From Gammaproteobacteria bacterium (GTDB lineage: Bacteria; Pseudomonadota; Gammaproteobacteria; Steroidobacterales; Steroidobacteraceae): a stretch of DNA of 14,014 nt. Shown piece by piece: positions 1 through 9,700 of this stretch. The notes under the pieces were generated by a model. It was not told where the DNA came from and ran no database searches. It saw only the letters and a list, made by a program, of their open reading frames with translations. A program made the translations under genes and the position numbers. Location: positions 1 to 14,014 of the forward strand of contig JASHSR010000289.1 of NCBI GenBank assembly GCA_030038645.1, read 5' to 3'. How positions within the stretch are numbered: the stretch's first letter is position 1; the number at the start of each line of letters is the position of its first letter.

Positions 1-1
1 C

Positions 2-2266
<2,265 letters not shown>

Positions 2267-2276
2267 GGACGAGGCC

Positions 2277-2327
2277 GTCGGCCGGGGCCGCCGACACCGT
2301 GCCGCAGCCGTCCGCGGCGGAGCCGCG
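2277..2327. other. Two GC-rich hairpins after glgP, no U-tract
   Basis: The 168 bases between glgP and the allophanate hydrolase start hold two short inverted repeats. One has arms GTCGGC (2277-2282) and GCCGAC (2290-2295) around a 7-base loop. The other has arms CGCGGC (2313-2318) and GCCGCG (2322-2327) around GGA. They lie 11-61 bases past the glgP stop and could slow polymerase or stabilise the 3' end. Neither is followed by a T-run, so neither is a classical intrinsic terminator. Such repeats are common by chance at this GC content. Confidence 0.25.
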
Positions 2328-2434
2328 CCCTCGCGTACGCCGATTGACGTATTCATCTCGGTGCCGAAACCCCGCAGAGTGCTTGAGGCTGCGCAGGGCA
2401 GCCGGTGCGTGAGGTCTGGAGTCGGCGCGGAATC

Positions 2435-4252
2435 ATGACGGTGACCTCGACCGCTTTCTGGACGCTTGCCGACTGGCAGGCCGCGTACAGGCGGGGCAAT
2501 ACAGCGGCCGAGCTGCTCTCCTCGCTCGCCGGAAACCTGCCGGCCCGGGATGTGGCCTGGATCTCCCGCGTTTCCCACGAAGGCCTCGGCGCGCGCCTCG
2601 CGCAACTCTCGAGACGGGTGCAGGCCGTCGGCGGGGACCTCTCGCGGCTGCCGCTTTACGGCGTTCCGTTCGCGGTCAAGGACAACATCGATGTGGCGGG
2701 TCTGCCCACCACTTGCGCCTGCCCAGAGTTCGCCTATACCCCCGAGCGCAATGCCGCCGTCATCGATCGGCTGGAAGCGGCCGGCGCCGTGGTGATCGGC
2801 AAGACCAATCTCGATCAATTCGCGACCGGCCTCATGGGAATCCGCTCGCCCTTCGGGGCGGTGCCCAATGCGTTCCGCCGGGAGTACGTGAGCGGCGGCT
2901 CGAGCGCGGGATCGGCCTCGGTGGTCGCCCGAGGCATGGTGCCCTTCGCGTTGGGCAGCGACACCGCGGGCTCCGGCCGCGTGCCCGCCGGGCACAACAA
3001 TCTCGTGGGGCTGAAGCCGACGCGCGGCCTCGTCAGCACCCGCGGGCTCGTGCCGGCATGCCGCGCGCTCGACTGCATCACGACGCTCACGCTGAGCGTC
3101 GAGGATGCCGACCAGATCTTGCGCATCATGAGCGGCTTCGACGCGGAGGAGCCCTACTCGCGCCACGTGCAGGCGCCGCCCGCTCCGTGGCCCCTCAATC
3201 CGGTGCTCGGCATTCCGCAGTCGCCCGAGTGGCTCGGTGACGTTGAGGCCGAGCGCGCTTACGACCGCGCCCTACAACGCCTCGCAGAGCTCGGCGTGCG
3301 CTTGCATCCCGTCGACTTCACGCCCCTGTTCGAGACGGCGGCCCTCTTGTACGAGGGACCCTGGGTGGCGGAGCGCTATGCGGCGTTCGGGGATTTGATG
3401 CGCAGGCGGCCCGAAGCCGTGCATCCAGTCGTCCGCGGCATTGTCGAACGGGCGGCGGCTTTCAGCGCAGTGGACACCTTCAAGGCCGAATACCGGCGTA
3501 TGGAGCTCGCTCGCCGCGTCGAATCTCTGATGGAGCCGCTCGATGGGCTGATCGTGCCCACGGCGCCCACGCTCTGCACGATCGAGGAGGCGCTCGCCGA
3601 TCCGGTGACGCTCAACGCGCGCATGGGGCGCTACACCAACTTCGTGAACTTGCTCGACCTCAGCGCCATCGCGCTGCCCTCCGGGCTGCGTGGCGATGGC
3701 CTTCCGGCCGGCATCACGCTCATCGCGCCCGCGTGGCACGAGCCGCGCCTGATCGAGTTCGGCCGGCGGTGGCAGAGCGCGGCGCCGTGGAAGCGCGGCG
3801 CGTCGGAGCGGGATCTGCCCGCGCCGGCACAGTCGTCCGTGCCCGGCGCGGACGCGTGGGTCGCCGTCGCCGTCGCCGGGGCCCATCTTTCCGGCATGCC
3901 GCTCAACGGTCAGCTCATCGAGCGGGGAGCTGTGCTGCTGGAGAGCACCCGCACCACGGCCGCTTACCGGCTCTATGCATTGCGTGGGTCCTCGCCGCCG
4001 AAGCCGGGGCTCGTGCGCACCGGAGACGGCGCGCCCATCGAAGTGGAGCTGTGGAGCGTGCCGATCGAGCGATTCGGCTCGCTGGTGGCACTGATCCCGC
4101 CGCCGCTCGGCATGGGCACGCTGGAGCTCGCCGACGGCCGCCGTGTGCAGGGCTTTGTCTGCGAGTCCTGGGCCGTCGCGGATGCGCGCGACATCACCGC
4201 CTTCGGCGGCTGGCGAGCCTATGTGCAGCGACTGAATTCGAGCAGGGCCTGA
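2435..4252 (+). CDS. atzF: Allophanate hydrolase
   Basis: Hydrolyses allophanate (urea-1-carboxylate) to ammonia and CO2, the second step of the urea carboxylase pathway, in the cytoplasm. The N-terminal part is an amidase-signature domain with a complete Ser-cisSer-Lys triad: Lys82 in PFAVKDNIDVAG, Ser156 in VSGGSSAGSAS and Ser180 in GSDTAGSGRVPAG (numbered from the ATG at 2435). The last 130 or so residues (from AWVAVAVAGAHLSGMPLN to FGGWRAYV) form the C-terminal domain typical of AtzF/DUR1,2 hydrolases, which separates it from plain amidases or GatA. Length is about 605 residues, as expected. The frame also opens at GTG 2405, adding 10 residues; ATG 2435 is preferred because typical proteins start just before the leucine/alanine-rich first helix, but neither start has a strong Shine-Dalgarno. 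It is followed after 10 bases by urea carboxylase, so the two are almost certainly cotranscribed. It precedes the carboxylase, as in the fungal fusion enzyme. Confidence 0.95.
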   Translation: MTVTSTAFWTLADWQAAYRRGNTAAELLSSLAGNLPARDVAWISRVSHEGLGARLAQLSRRVQAVGGDLSRLPLYGVPFAVKDNIDVAGLPTTCACPEFAYTPERNAAVIDRLEAAGAVVIGKTNLDQFATGLMGIRSPFGAVPNAFRREYVSGGSSAGSASVVARGMVPFALGSDTAGSGRVPAGHNNLVGLKPTRGLVSTRGLVPACRALDCITTLTLSVEDADQILRIMSGFDAEEPYSRHVQAPPAPWPLNPVLGIPQSPEWLGDVEAERAYDRALQRLAELGVRLHPVDFTPLFETAALLYEGPWVAERYAAFGDLMRRRPEAVHPVVRGIVERAAAFSAVDTFKAEYRRMELARRVESLMEPLDGLIVPTAPTLCTIEEALADPVTLNARMGRYTNFVNLLDLSAIALPSGLRGDGLPAGITLIAPAWHEPRLIEFGRRWQSAAPWKRGASERDLPAPAQSSVPGADAWVAVAVAGAHLSGMPLNGQLIERGAVLLESTRTTAAYRLYALRGSSPPKPGLVRTGDGAPIEVELWSVPIERFGSLVALIPPPLGMGTLELADGRRVQGFVCESWAVADARDITAFGGWRAYVQRLNSSRA

Positions 4253-4262
4253 GCGAGAGCGC

Positions 4263-7200
4263 GTGTTCCGAACGATCCTCATTGCCAACCGCGGGGAGAT
4301 CGCGGTGCGGATCGCGCGGACTCTGCGTTGCATGGACATTCGCTCCGTCGCGGTGTACTCCGATGCCGATCGCGACAGCCTGCACGTCGCCGCTGCCGAT
4401 ACGGCCATCTCGCTGGGTGGGAACACGCCTGCAGAAAGCTACCTGCGCGGCGAGCGCATCGTCGAGATCGCTCGCGAGATCGGCGCCGAGGCCGTCATTC
4501 CGGGCTACGGCTTTCTCTCCGAGAATGCCGGCTTCGCCGAGCAGTGTGCCGCCGCCGGCCTCGTCTTCGTCGGCCCAACGCCCGATCAGATCCGCCGCTT
4601 CGGCGTGAAGCACTTGTCGCGGGAGATTGCCGAAGCGGCGGGCGTCCCGCTCGCGCCAGGGACGGGCCTTCTCGGGAGTCTCGAGGAGGCCAAGGCCGCC
4701 GCCTCGAGGATCGGCTACCCGATCATGCTGAAGAGCACCGCCGGCGGCGGCGGCATCGGCCTCTCACGCTGCGAGACCGAGGCGGAATTGAGCGGGGCGT
4801 TCGACTCGGTGCAGCGGCTCGGCCGGAGCTTCTTCAAGGAGAGCGGCGTATTCCTCGAGCGCTTCATCGCCGACGCGCGCCATGTGGAAGTGCAGATATT
4901 CGGGGACGGCAGAGGGCACGTCGTCGCCCTCGGCGAGCGCGATTGCTCGGTGCAGCGCCGCAACCAGAAGGTGATCGAGGAGACGCCGGCCCCCGCGCTG
5001 CCGCCGGCGACGCGCGCGACGCTGCTTCGAGCCGCTGCGAGGCTGGGAGAGGCTGTGGGATACGCCTCGGCCGGCACGGTCGAGTTCATCTACGACGCGG
5101 CGCGCGATGCGCTCTACTTCCTGGAGGTCAACACGCGGCTGCAGGTCGAGCATGCCATCACCGAGGCCGTGACGGGTCTCGACCTGGTGGAATGGATGGT
5201 CCGCATCGCGGCCGGCGAGCCGCCTGCGTTCGATTCCCTGCCCGAGCCCAGGGGCGCCGCCATGGAGGCGCGCATCTATGCGGAGAGCCCGGTGCGCGGC
5301 TTCCAGCCCTCGCCCGGAGTGCTGACCGAGGTGCGCTTCCCGGACGACGTGCGCGTCGACACCTGGGTCGCGACGGGGACGGAGGTCTCGGCACACTACG
5401 ATCCGATGATCGCCAAGGTGATCGCCCGCGGCCGGGACCGGGACGAGGCGCGCACGCGGCTGCTCGATGCGCTGGAGCGCACGCGCCTGCATGGCGTCGC
5501 AACCAATCTCGACTACCTGCGCGGCATTCTCGCCGGTCCCGACTTCTCCTCCGCCCGACTATCGACGCGCCTGCTCGATCGCCATGTGTACGTGGCGCCG
5601 GTGATCGAGGTGCTGGAGCCCGGCACGTACACGACGGTACAGAATCACCCGGGCCGCATCGGTTACTGGGACGTGGGCGTCCCGCCGTCCGGTCCGATGG
5701 ACGAATATGCCTTCCGGCTCGCGAACCGCATCGCGGGCAACGCGGAGAGCGCGGCGGGACTCGAATGCACCCTCGAGGGGCCGGTACTGCGATTCCATGG
5801 CGATGCGCTGATCGCGCTGACAGGCGCGCCCGCGCGCGCGACACTGGATCGCGGCGAGCCGCTGCCGTGGTGGCAGCCGATCGCCGTGCAGGCCGGCCAG
5901 GTGTTGCGGGTCGCGCGCGTGACGAGCGGCTGTCGTAGCTATCTCTCGATCCGCAACGGACTCGACGTACCCGCCTATCTGGGCAGCAAATCGACGTTCC
6001 CACTCGGCCAGTTCGGAGGCCATGCGGGCCGCCCGCTGCGCGTCGGGGACGTGCTCGAGGTGAGCCGGCCCGGCGCCGCCTCATCCAATGCCTCGATGCC
6101 GCCGCATCAGCCGGCCTCCGCCCCCGCCCAATCGATCCCGCGCTACGGCAGTCACTGGGACATCGGCGTGCTGTACGGCCCGCACGGCGCGCCGGACTTC
6201 TTCACCGAAGCCGACATCGAGACGTTCTTCTCGACCGACTACGAGGTGCACTACAACTCGAACCGCCTCGGCGTGCGACTGATCGGGCCCACGCCTCAGT
6301 GGACCCGCAGCGACGGCGGAGAGGCGGGACTGCACCCCTCCAACATCCACGATTGCGTGTACGCCGTCGGCAGCATCAACTTCACCGGCGACACCCCGAT
6401 CATCCTTACGTGCGACGGACCGAGTCTCGGCGGCTTCGTGTGCCCGGCGACGATCGCGAAGGCCGAGCTGTGGAAAGTCGGGCAGGTCAAGCCAGGTGAC
6501 ACCATCCGTTTCCGGCCGATCGACTTCGAGCACGCGCTCGCGCTCGAGCGGGCCCAGGACGCCTTCGTCGATCGGCTGGCTCCCGCGCCGGAGGAGCCGC
6601 CGCCCGCCCGTGCGGCAGAGCCGCTACCCACGCGGAGCACGCCGGCGGAAGCGCGGACAACGAACGTGAAGATACGCTCCGGATGCCTGCTCGCGGAGCT
6701 TCCGGCTGAGGCGGGCCGGCCCGCGGCGGTCTATCGGCAGGCCGGCGACCGTTACATCCTGCTCGAATACGGCCCCAATCGGCTCGATTTGCGGCTGCGG
6801 CTACGTGTATATCAGCTGATGGAAGCTCTGAGAGCCGATCCCGTTGCCGGCGTGCTCGAGCTTTCGCCGGGCGTGCGCTCGGTGCAGATTCACTACGACA
6901 GCCGCGTCATCGCCCAGGCAACGCTGATCGAGCGATTGATGGCTATCGAGCTCGAGCTGCCGGGCGTGGAAGGGCTCGTGGTTCCGAGCCGTATCGTCCA
7001 TCTGCCGCTCGCCTTCGAGGACTCGGCGACGCTCGCCGCGGTCGCACGCTATCGAGAGACGGTGCGCGCCGAGGCGCCCTGGCTGCCGAACAACGTCGAC
7101 TTCATCCAGCGCCTCAACGGACTCGCGAGCCGGGACGACGTTCGCAGGACTTTGTTCGAGGCGAGCTACATGGTGCTGGGGCTCGGCGACGTGTATCTCG

Positions 7201-7931
7201 GCGCGCCCTGCGCGGTGCCGCTCGATCCGCGCCACCGCCTGCTCACCTCCAAGTACAACCCGGCGCGCACCTTCACCGCCGAGGGCACGGTCGGCATCGG
7301 CGGCGTGTACCTGTGCATCTATGGAATGGACTCCCCCGGCGGCTATCAGCTGGTCGGCCGCACGGTGCCGATATGGAACAAGTTCGTGCAGAACCGGCAA
7401 TTCGGCGCGCAGCCTTGGCTGCTGCGCTTCTTCGATCGACTGTGCTTCCATCCCGTGAGCGAGGCGGAGCTCGACCGATTCCGCGCGGACTTTCGCGCCG
7501 GACGCGCGCGGATCCATATCGAGGAGTCATCGTTCGACCTCGGCGAGCATGAGCGCATGCTCGCGAGGGACGCCGATGACGTCGCGGCATTCAGGCAGCG
7601 GCAGCACGCGGCATTCTCAACGGAAGTCGCGCGCTGGCAGAGCGCCTCGGCGAGCAGCGCTACCACGAGGGAGTCCGAGGACGATATGCCGCCACCGGAG
7701 GCCGGGCCTCACGATGGCCGCGCGATCCACGCCGATATCTCGGGGAACGTGTGGAAAGTGCTGGTCGAGGTGGGCGAGAGAGTCGAGACCGGCCAGCCGC
7801 TCGTGATCCTCGAGGCGATGAAGATGGAATTCTCCGTCACCGCCACTCACGCCGGAACCGTGCGCGCTCTGCACTGCCGCCCCGGGCGGCCCGTCGCAGC
7901 GGGAGACGTCCTGCTGGTGACTCAGGGCTGA
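4263..7931 (+). CDS. uca: Urea carboxylase (biotin-dependent)
   Basis: Carboxylates urea to allophanate using ATP, bicarbonate and biotin. Domains in order over 1222 residues: biotin carboxylase (about 1-445; LIANRGEIAVRIA at 6-18, ATP-grasp lysine region LKSTAGGGGIG at 156-166, EVNTRLQVEH at 288-297); the carboxyltransferase made of an AHS2/KipA-like half (about 450-755; YWDVGVPPSGPMDEYAFR) and an AHS1/KipI-like half (about 803-1045; GGVYLCIYGMDSPGGYQLVGR); and a biotinyl domain (about 1150-1222) with the biotinylated Lys1187 in EAMKM. Proline/alanine-rich linkers lie at about 601-626, 772-803 and 1125-1150. The start is GTG 4263, because MFRTILIANRGEIA is the canonical N-terminus of the family; it is preceded by a GAGCGAGAG-like weak ribosome site and lies 10 bases after atzF. 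Asn706 in GSINFTGD appears to be the position where, as I recall, guanidine carboxylases carry Asp, which favours urea as substrate. No accessory UAAP/CgdAB genes or transporter are adjacent. Confidence 0.95.
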   Translation: MFRTILIANRGEIAVRIARTLRCMDIRSVAVYSDADRDSLHVAAADTAISLGGNTPAESYLRGERIVEIAREIGAEAVIPGYGFLSENAGFAEQCAAAGLVFVGPTPDQIRRFGVKHLSREIAEAAGVPLAPGTGLLGSLEEAKAAASRIGYPIMLKSTAGGGGIGLSRCETEAELSGAFDSVQRLGRSFFKESGVFLERFIADARHVEVQIFGDGRGHVVALGERDCSVQRRNQKVIEETPAPALPPATRATLLRAAARLGEAVGYASAGTVEFIYDAARDALYFLEVNTRLQVEHAITEAVTGLDLVEWMVRIAAGEPPAFDSLPEPRGAAMEARIYAESPVRGFQPSPGVLTEVRFPDDVRVDTWVATGTEVSAHYDPMIAKVIARGRDRDEARTRLLDALERTRLHGVATNLDYLRGILAGPDFSSARLSTRLLDRHVYVAPVIEVLEPGTYTTVQNHPGRIGYWDVGVPPSGPMDEYAFRLANRIAGNAESAAGLECTLEGPVLRFHGDALIALTGAPARATLDRGEPLPWWQPIAVQAGQVLRVARVTSGCRSYLSIRNGLDVPAYLGSKSTFPLGQFGGHAGRPLRVGDVLEVSRPGAASSNASMPPHQPASAPAQSIPRYGSHWDIGVLYGPHGAPDFFTEADIETFFSTDYEVHYNSNRLGVRLIGPTPQWTRSDGGEAGLHPSNIHDCVYAVGSINFTGDTPIILTCDGPSLGGFVCPATIAKAELWKVGQVKPGDTIRFRPIDFEHALALERAQDAFVDRLAPAPEEPPPARAAEPLPTRSTPAEARTTNVKIRSGCLLAELPAEAGRPAAVYRQAGDRYILLEYGPNRLDLRLRLRVYQLMEALRADPVAGVLELSPGVRSVQIHYDSRVIAQATLIERLMAIELELPGVEGLVVPSRIVHLPLAFEDSATLAAVARYRETVRAEAPWLPNNVDFIQRLNGLASRDDVRRTLFEASYMVLGLGDVYLGAPCAVPLDPRHRLLTSKYNPARTFTAEGTVGIGGVYLCIYGMDSPGGYQLVGRTVPIWNKFVQNRQFGAQPWLLRFFDRLCFHPVSEAELDRFRADFRAGRARIHIEESSFDLGEHERMLARDADDVAAFRQRQHAAFSTEVARWQSASASSATTRESEDDMPPPEAGPHDGRAIHADISGNVWKVLVEVGERVETGQPLVILEAMKMEFSVTATHAGTVRALHCRPGRPVAAGDVLLVTQG

Positions 7932-7960
7932 GCGCGGCGCGGCGCTTGCCGCGAGGCGAT

Positions 7961-7989
7961 TTGACGTAGTGCATATGCACAGATATACT
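7961..7989 (+). promoter_or_regulatory. Sigma70-type promoter of marR with operator in spacer
   Basis: A near-consensus promoter: TTGACG at 7961-7966 and TATACT at 7984-7989 with exactly 17 bases between. Each hexamer matches 5 of 6 consensus bases. The expected transcription start falls at 7996 or 7997, that is, on or beside the A of the ATG at 7997, so the marR transcript should be leaderless or nearly so. The spacer contains a perfect 12-bp palindrome, annotated separately. Confidence 0.8.
7969..7980. promoter_or_regulatory. Palindromic operator GTGCATATGCAC (likely MarR site)
   Basis: GTGCATATGCAC is its own reverse complement and sits between the -35 and -10 of the marR promoter, where a bound dimer would block RNA polymerase. 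MarR-family proteins are dimeric winged-helix regulators that commonly autorepress through palindromes of this kind. A 10-of-12 copy occurs at 8470-8481 upstream of emrA. That this is the site bound by the adjacent MarR protein is inference. Confidence 0.7.
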
Positions 7990-7996
7990 GCGCGCC

Positions 7997-8425
7997 ATGA
8001 GAGGGAGCACCCGACTCAGCGGCTGCAATTGCTTCGCGGTCCGACAGGCCGCGCGGAGGATTACTCGGTACTACGAGCGGTATCTGTCGCAAGTCGGGCT
8101 GACCAGCGCGCAGTTTTCCATTCTCGTCCTCCTGGATGAGAACAGCCAGGCGACGATGAGCGAGCTCGCGCAAGCTCTTGGCATGGACCGAACCACGTTG
8201 TTGCGCGCCCTCAAACCTCTGCAGCGCGAGCATCTGCTCGAGACGCAGCCGAGCGCCGCGGATGCGCGCCAGCTCGCCTTGTCACTATCCGCAATCGGGA
8301 AGGGCAAGCTCAAGGAGGGTGGACGGCTTTGGCAGAATGCTCAGAAGGAATTCGAGGTGCGGGTGGGCGCCGAGCGTGCGGCGCGGCTGCGCCGCGACCT
8401 GCTGGCGCTGGCGGAATCGAGCTGA
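7997..8425 (+). CDS. MarR-family transcriptional regulator (EmrR-like position)
   Basis: A 142-residue winged-helix protein of normal MarR length. An N-terminal dimerisation helix (about 13-34) leads to GLTSAQFSILVLLDEN (34-49), then the helix-turn-helix (about 52-75, MSELAQALGMDRTTLLRALKPL) and a wing with the conserved Asp-x-Arg (Asp89-Arg91). A Cys10-x-Cys12 pair before the first helix recurs in a common proteobacterial MarR subgroup; a thiol-sensing role is possible but unproven. The ATG at 7997 is 7 bases after the -10 element, so there is no room for a ribosome-binding site and translation is probably leaderless. It sits 162 bases upstream of emrA on the same strand, the usual arrangement for a repressor of an emrAB efflux pair, and matching palindromes precede both. 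The inducing ligand cannot be read from the sequence. Confidence 0.93.
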   Translation: MRGSTRLSGCNCFAVRQAARRITRYYERYLSQVGLTSAQFSILVLLDENSQATMSELAQALGMDRTTLLRALKPLQREHLLETQPSAADARQLALSLSAIGKGKLKEGGRLWQNAQKEFEVRVGAERAARLRRDLLALAESS

Positions 8426-8466
8426 TCGGCGCATAGGCACCCTATTGCCGTTTCCATTCGCCCAGT

Positions 8467-8482
8467 TATGTGCATATACATA
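8467..8482. promoter_or_regulatory. Second MarR-type operator upstream of emrA
   Basis: TATGTGCATATACATA pairs with itself at 12 of 16 positions. Its core GTGCATATACAT (8470-8481) matches the 12-bp palindrome in the marR promoter at 10 of 12 positions, and it is an AT-rich island in GC-rich surroundings. A plausible but weak promoter overlaps it: -10-like TATACA at 8475-8480 with TTCCAT at 8452-8457, 17 bases apart. Repression of emrAB by the upstream MarR protein is inferred. The resulting emrA leader would be about 100 bases. Confidence 0.6.
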
Positions 8483-8587
8483 TATCAGCGGAGTACCTTG
8501 CGTCGCCTTCGCTTCCGCATGGTTCTTACCACCGGTCGGTAGCGGCGCGCGAATCCTCATGCAGGCCGACCCCCTCTCGAGGAACCC

Positions 8588-9700
8588 ATGAGCGTCAGTC
8601 GGGACGTCGTTGGAAGCGAGCTCGGAGACGCGGCGAGCCAGGTTCGCCGCCGGCTCTCCGTCAAGCAGGCGGCACCGCTCGTTGCGGCGATCGCCGCCAC
8701 CGCGACGGTGATCGCCTTTGCCGCTCACTGGTGGACGGTGGGCCGCTTCATCGAGACCACCGATGACGCCTATGTGGGCGGCAACGTCACGGAAATTGCG
8801 CCCCACATCAGCGGTTTCATCGGCGAGATCGAGGTCTCGGACAATCAGTACGTGCACGCGGGGCAGCTTCTAGTCCGTATCGATGCCGCGGATTTCAAGG
8901 CGGCCGAGGAGCGCGCGGTGGCGATGGCCGCACAGGCACGAGCCTCGGTGGCCGACATCGAGGCGCGGATCGCCCTGCAGCGCAGCTCGATCGCGCAGGC
9001 GCAGGCCGATCTTGCTACGAGCCGCGATCAGGCGCGCTTCGATGCCGTGGATGCTGCGCGCTACCGTGCATTGGTGCAGACGGGCGCTGTCTCGGCGCGC
9101 CAGGCGCAGCTTGCGGAGACGACCTCTCAAGCTGCCCAATCGGCGACTCTTGCCGCACGAGCGCGTGTCAACGCCGCCCAGAAGCAGGTGGCTGTGCTAG
9201 GCGCCGCGCTGCGGGAAGCGCAGGCTGCATTGGAGCAGGCGCAAGCGCAGCTGACGACGTCGGATCTCAATCTGGGCTACACCGACATCCGCTCCCCCAT
9301 CAACGGCTATGTCGGGAATCGCTCGGCGCAGGTCGGCTCGTACGTCACAGCCGGCACGCAGCTCCTCTCGGTCGCGCCGGCGCATGGGCTGTGGGTAGAC
9401 GCCAATTTCAAGGAAGATGAGATTGGGCGCATACGGCCGGGCCAGCCGGCCACGGTCGTCGCGGACGCCGATCCGGGCCATGTATTTCACGGACACGTGC
9501 TCAGCTTGTCACCGGCGACTGGCGCGGTCTTCAGCATCATTCCGCCGCAGAACGCCACAGGCAATTTCACCAAGATCGTCCAACGCGTACCCGTGCGTAT
9601 TGCGCTCGATGGCGCCGACGGCACGCTCGGCCTGCTCCGCCCCGGCCTGTCGACGACCGCCTCGGTGGACACACGCGATCCTGCCGGGACCGATCGATGA
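8588..9700 (+). CDS. emrA: EmrA/HlyD-family periplasmic adaptor of multidrug efflux pump
   Basis: Membrane-fusion protein linking an inner-membrane MFS pump to an outer-membrane channel for drug export. The 370 residues hold a short cytoplasmic N-terminus, one membrane anchor (about 28-49), a first lipoyl half-motif (TTDDAYVGGNVTEIAPHISG, 57-76), a long alanine/glutamine-rich coiled-coil hairpin (about 100-225), the second lipoyl half (YTDIRSPINGYVGNRS, 231-246), a beta-barrel segment (LWVDANFKEDEIGRIRPGQ, 268-286) and the EmrA signature FSIIPPQNATGNFTKIVQR (315-333). The ATG at 8588 is preceded by GAGGAA at 8579-8584, a good Shine-Dalgarno. The stop codon overlaps the start of the transporter gene as ATGA, indicating translational coupling. 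No TolC-type outer-membrane gene lies in the window, so the partner is probably encoded elsewhere. The substrate is unknown. Confidence 0.95.
   Translation: MSVSRDVVGSELGDAASQVRRRLSVKQAAPLVAAIAATATVIAFAAHWWTVGRFIETTDDAYVGGNVTEIAPHISGFIGEIEVSDNQYVHAGQLLVRIDAADFKAAEERAVAMAAQARASVADIEARIALQRSSIAQAQADLATSRDQARFDAVDAARYRALVQTGAVSARQAQLAETTSQAAQSATLAARARVNAAQKQVAVLGAALREAQAALEQAQAQLTTSDLNLGYTDIRSPINGYVGNRSAQVGSYVTAGTQLLSVAPAHGLWVDANFKEDEIGRIRPGQPATVVADADPGHVFHGHVLSLSPATGAVFSIIPPQNATGNFTKIVQRVPVRIALDGADGTLGLLRPGLSTTASVDTRDPAGTDR

Noticed and set aside
2344..2349. TTGACG as -35 of an atzF promoter
   Set aside because: No acceptable -10 hexamer lies 16-18 bases downstream, and no sigma54 GG-N10-GC pattern was found for nitrogen control, so the promoter of the urea genes remains unassigned.
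2267..2434. Guanidine (ykkC) riboswitch upstream of the urea genes
   Set aside because: The leader was read for the conserved ykkC pattern because of the guanidine carboxylase alternative. Only GC-rich hairpins were seen and nothing resembling the motif.
8527..8541. TACC...GGTA interrupted inverted repeat in the emrA leader
   Set aside because: Only four outer pairs hold with mismatches inside; it is too weak to call a regulatory element beside the clear operator at 8467-8482.
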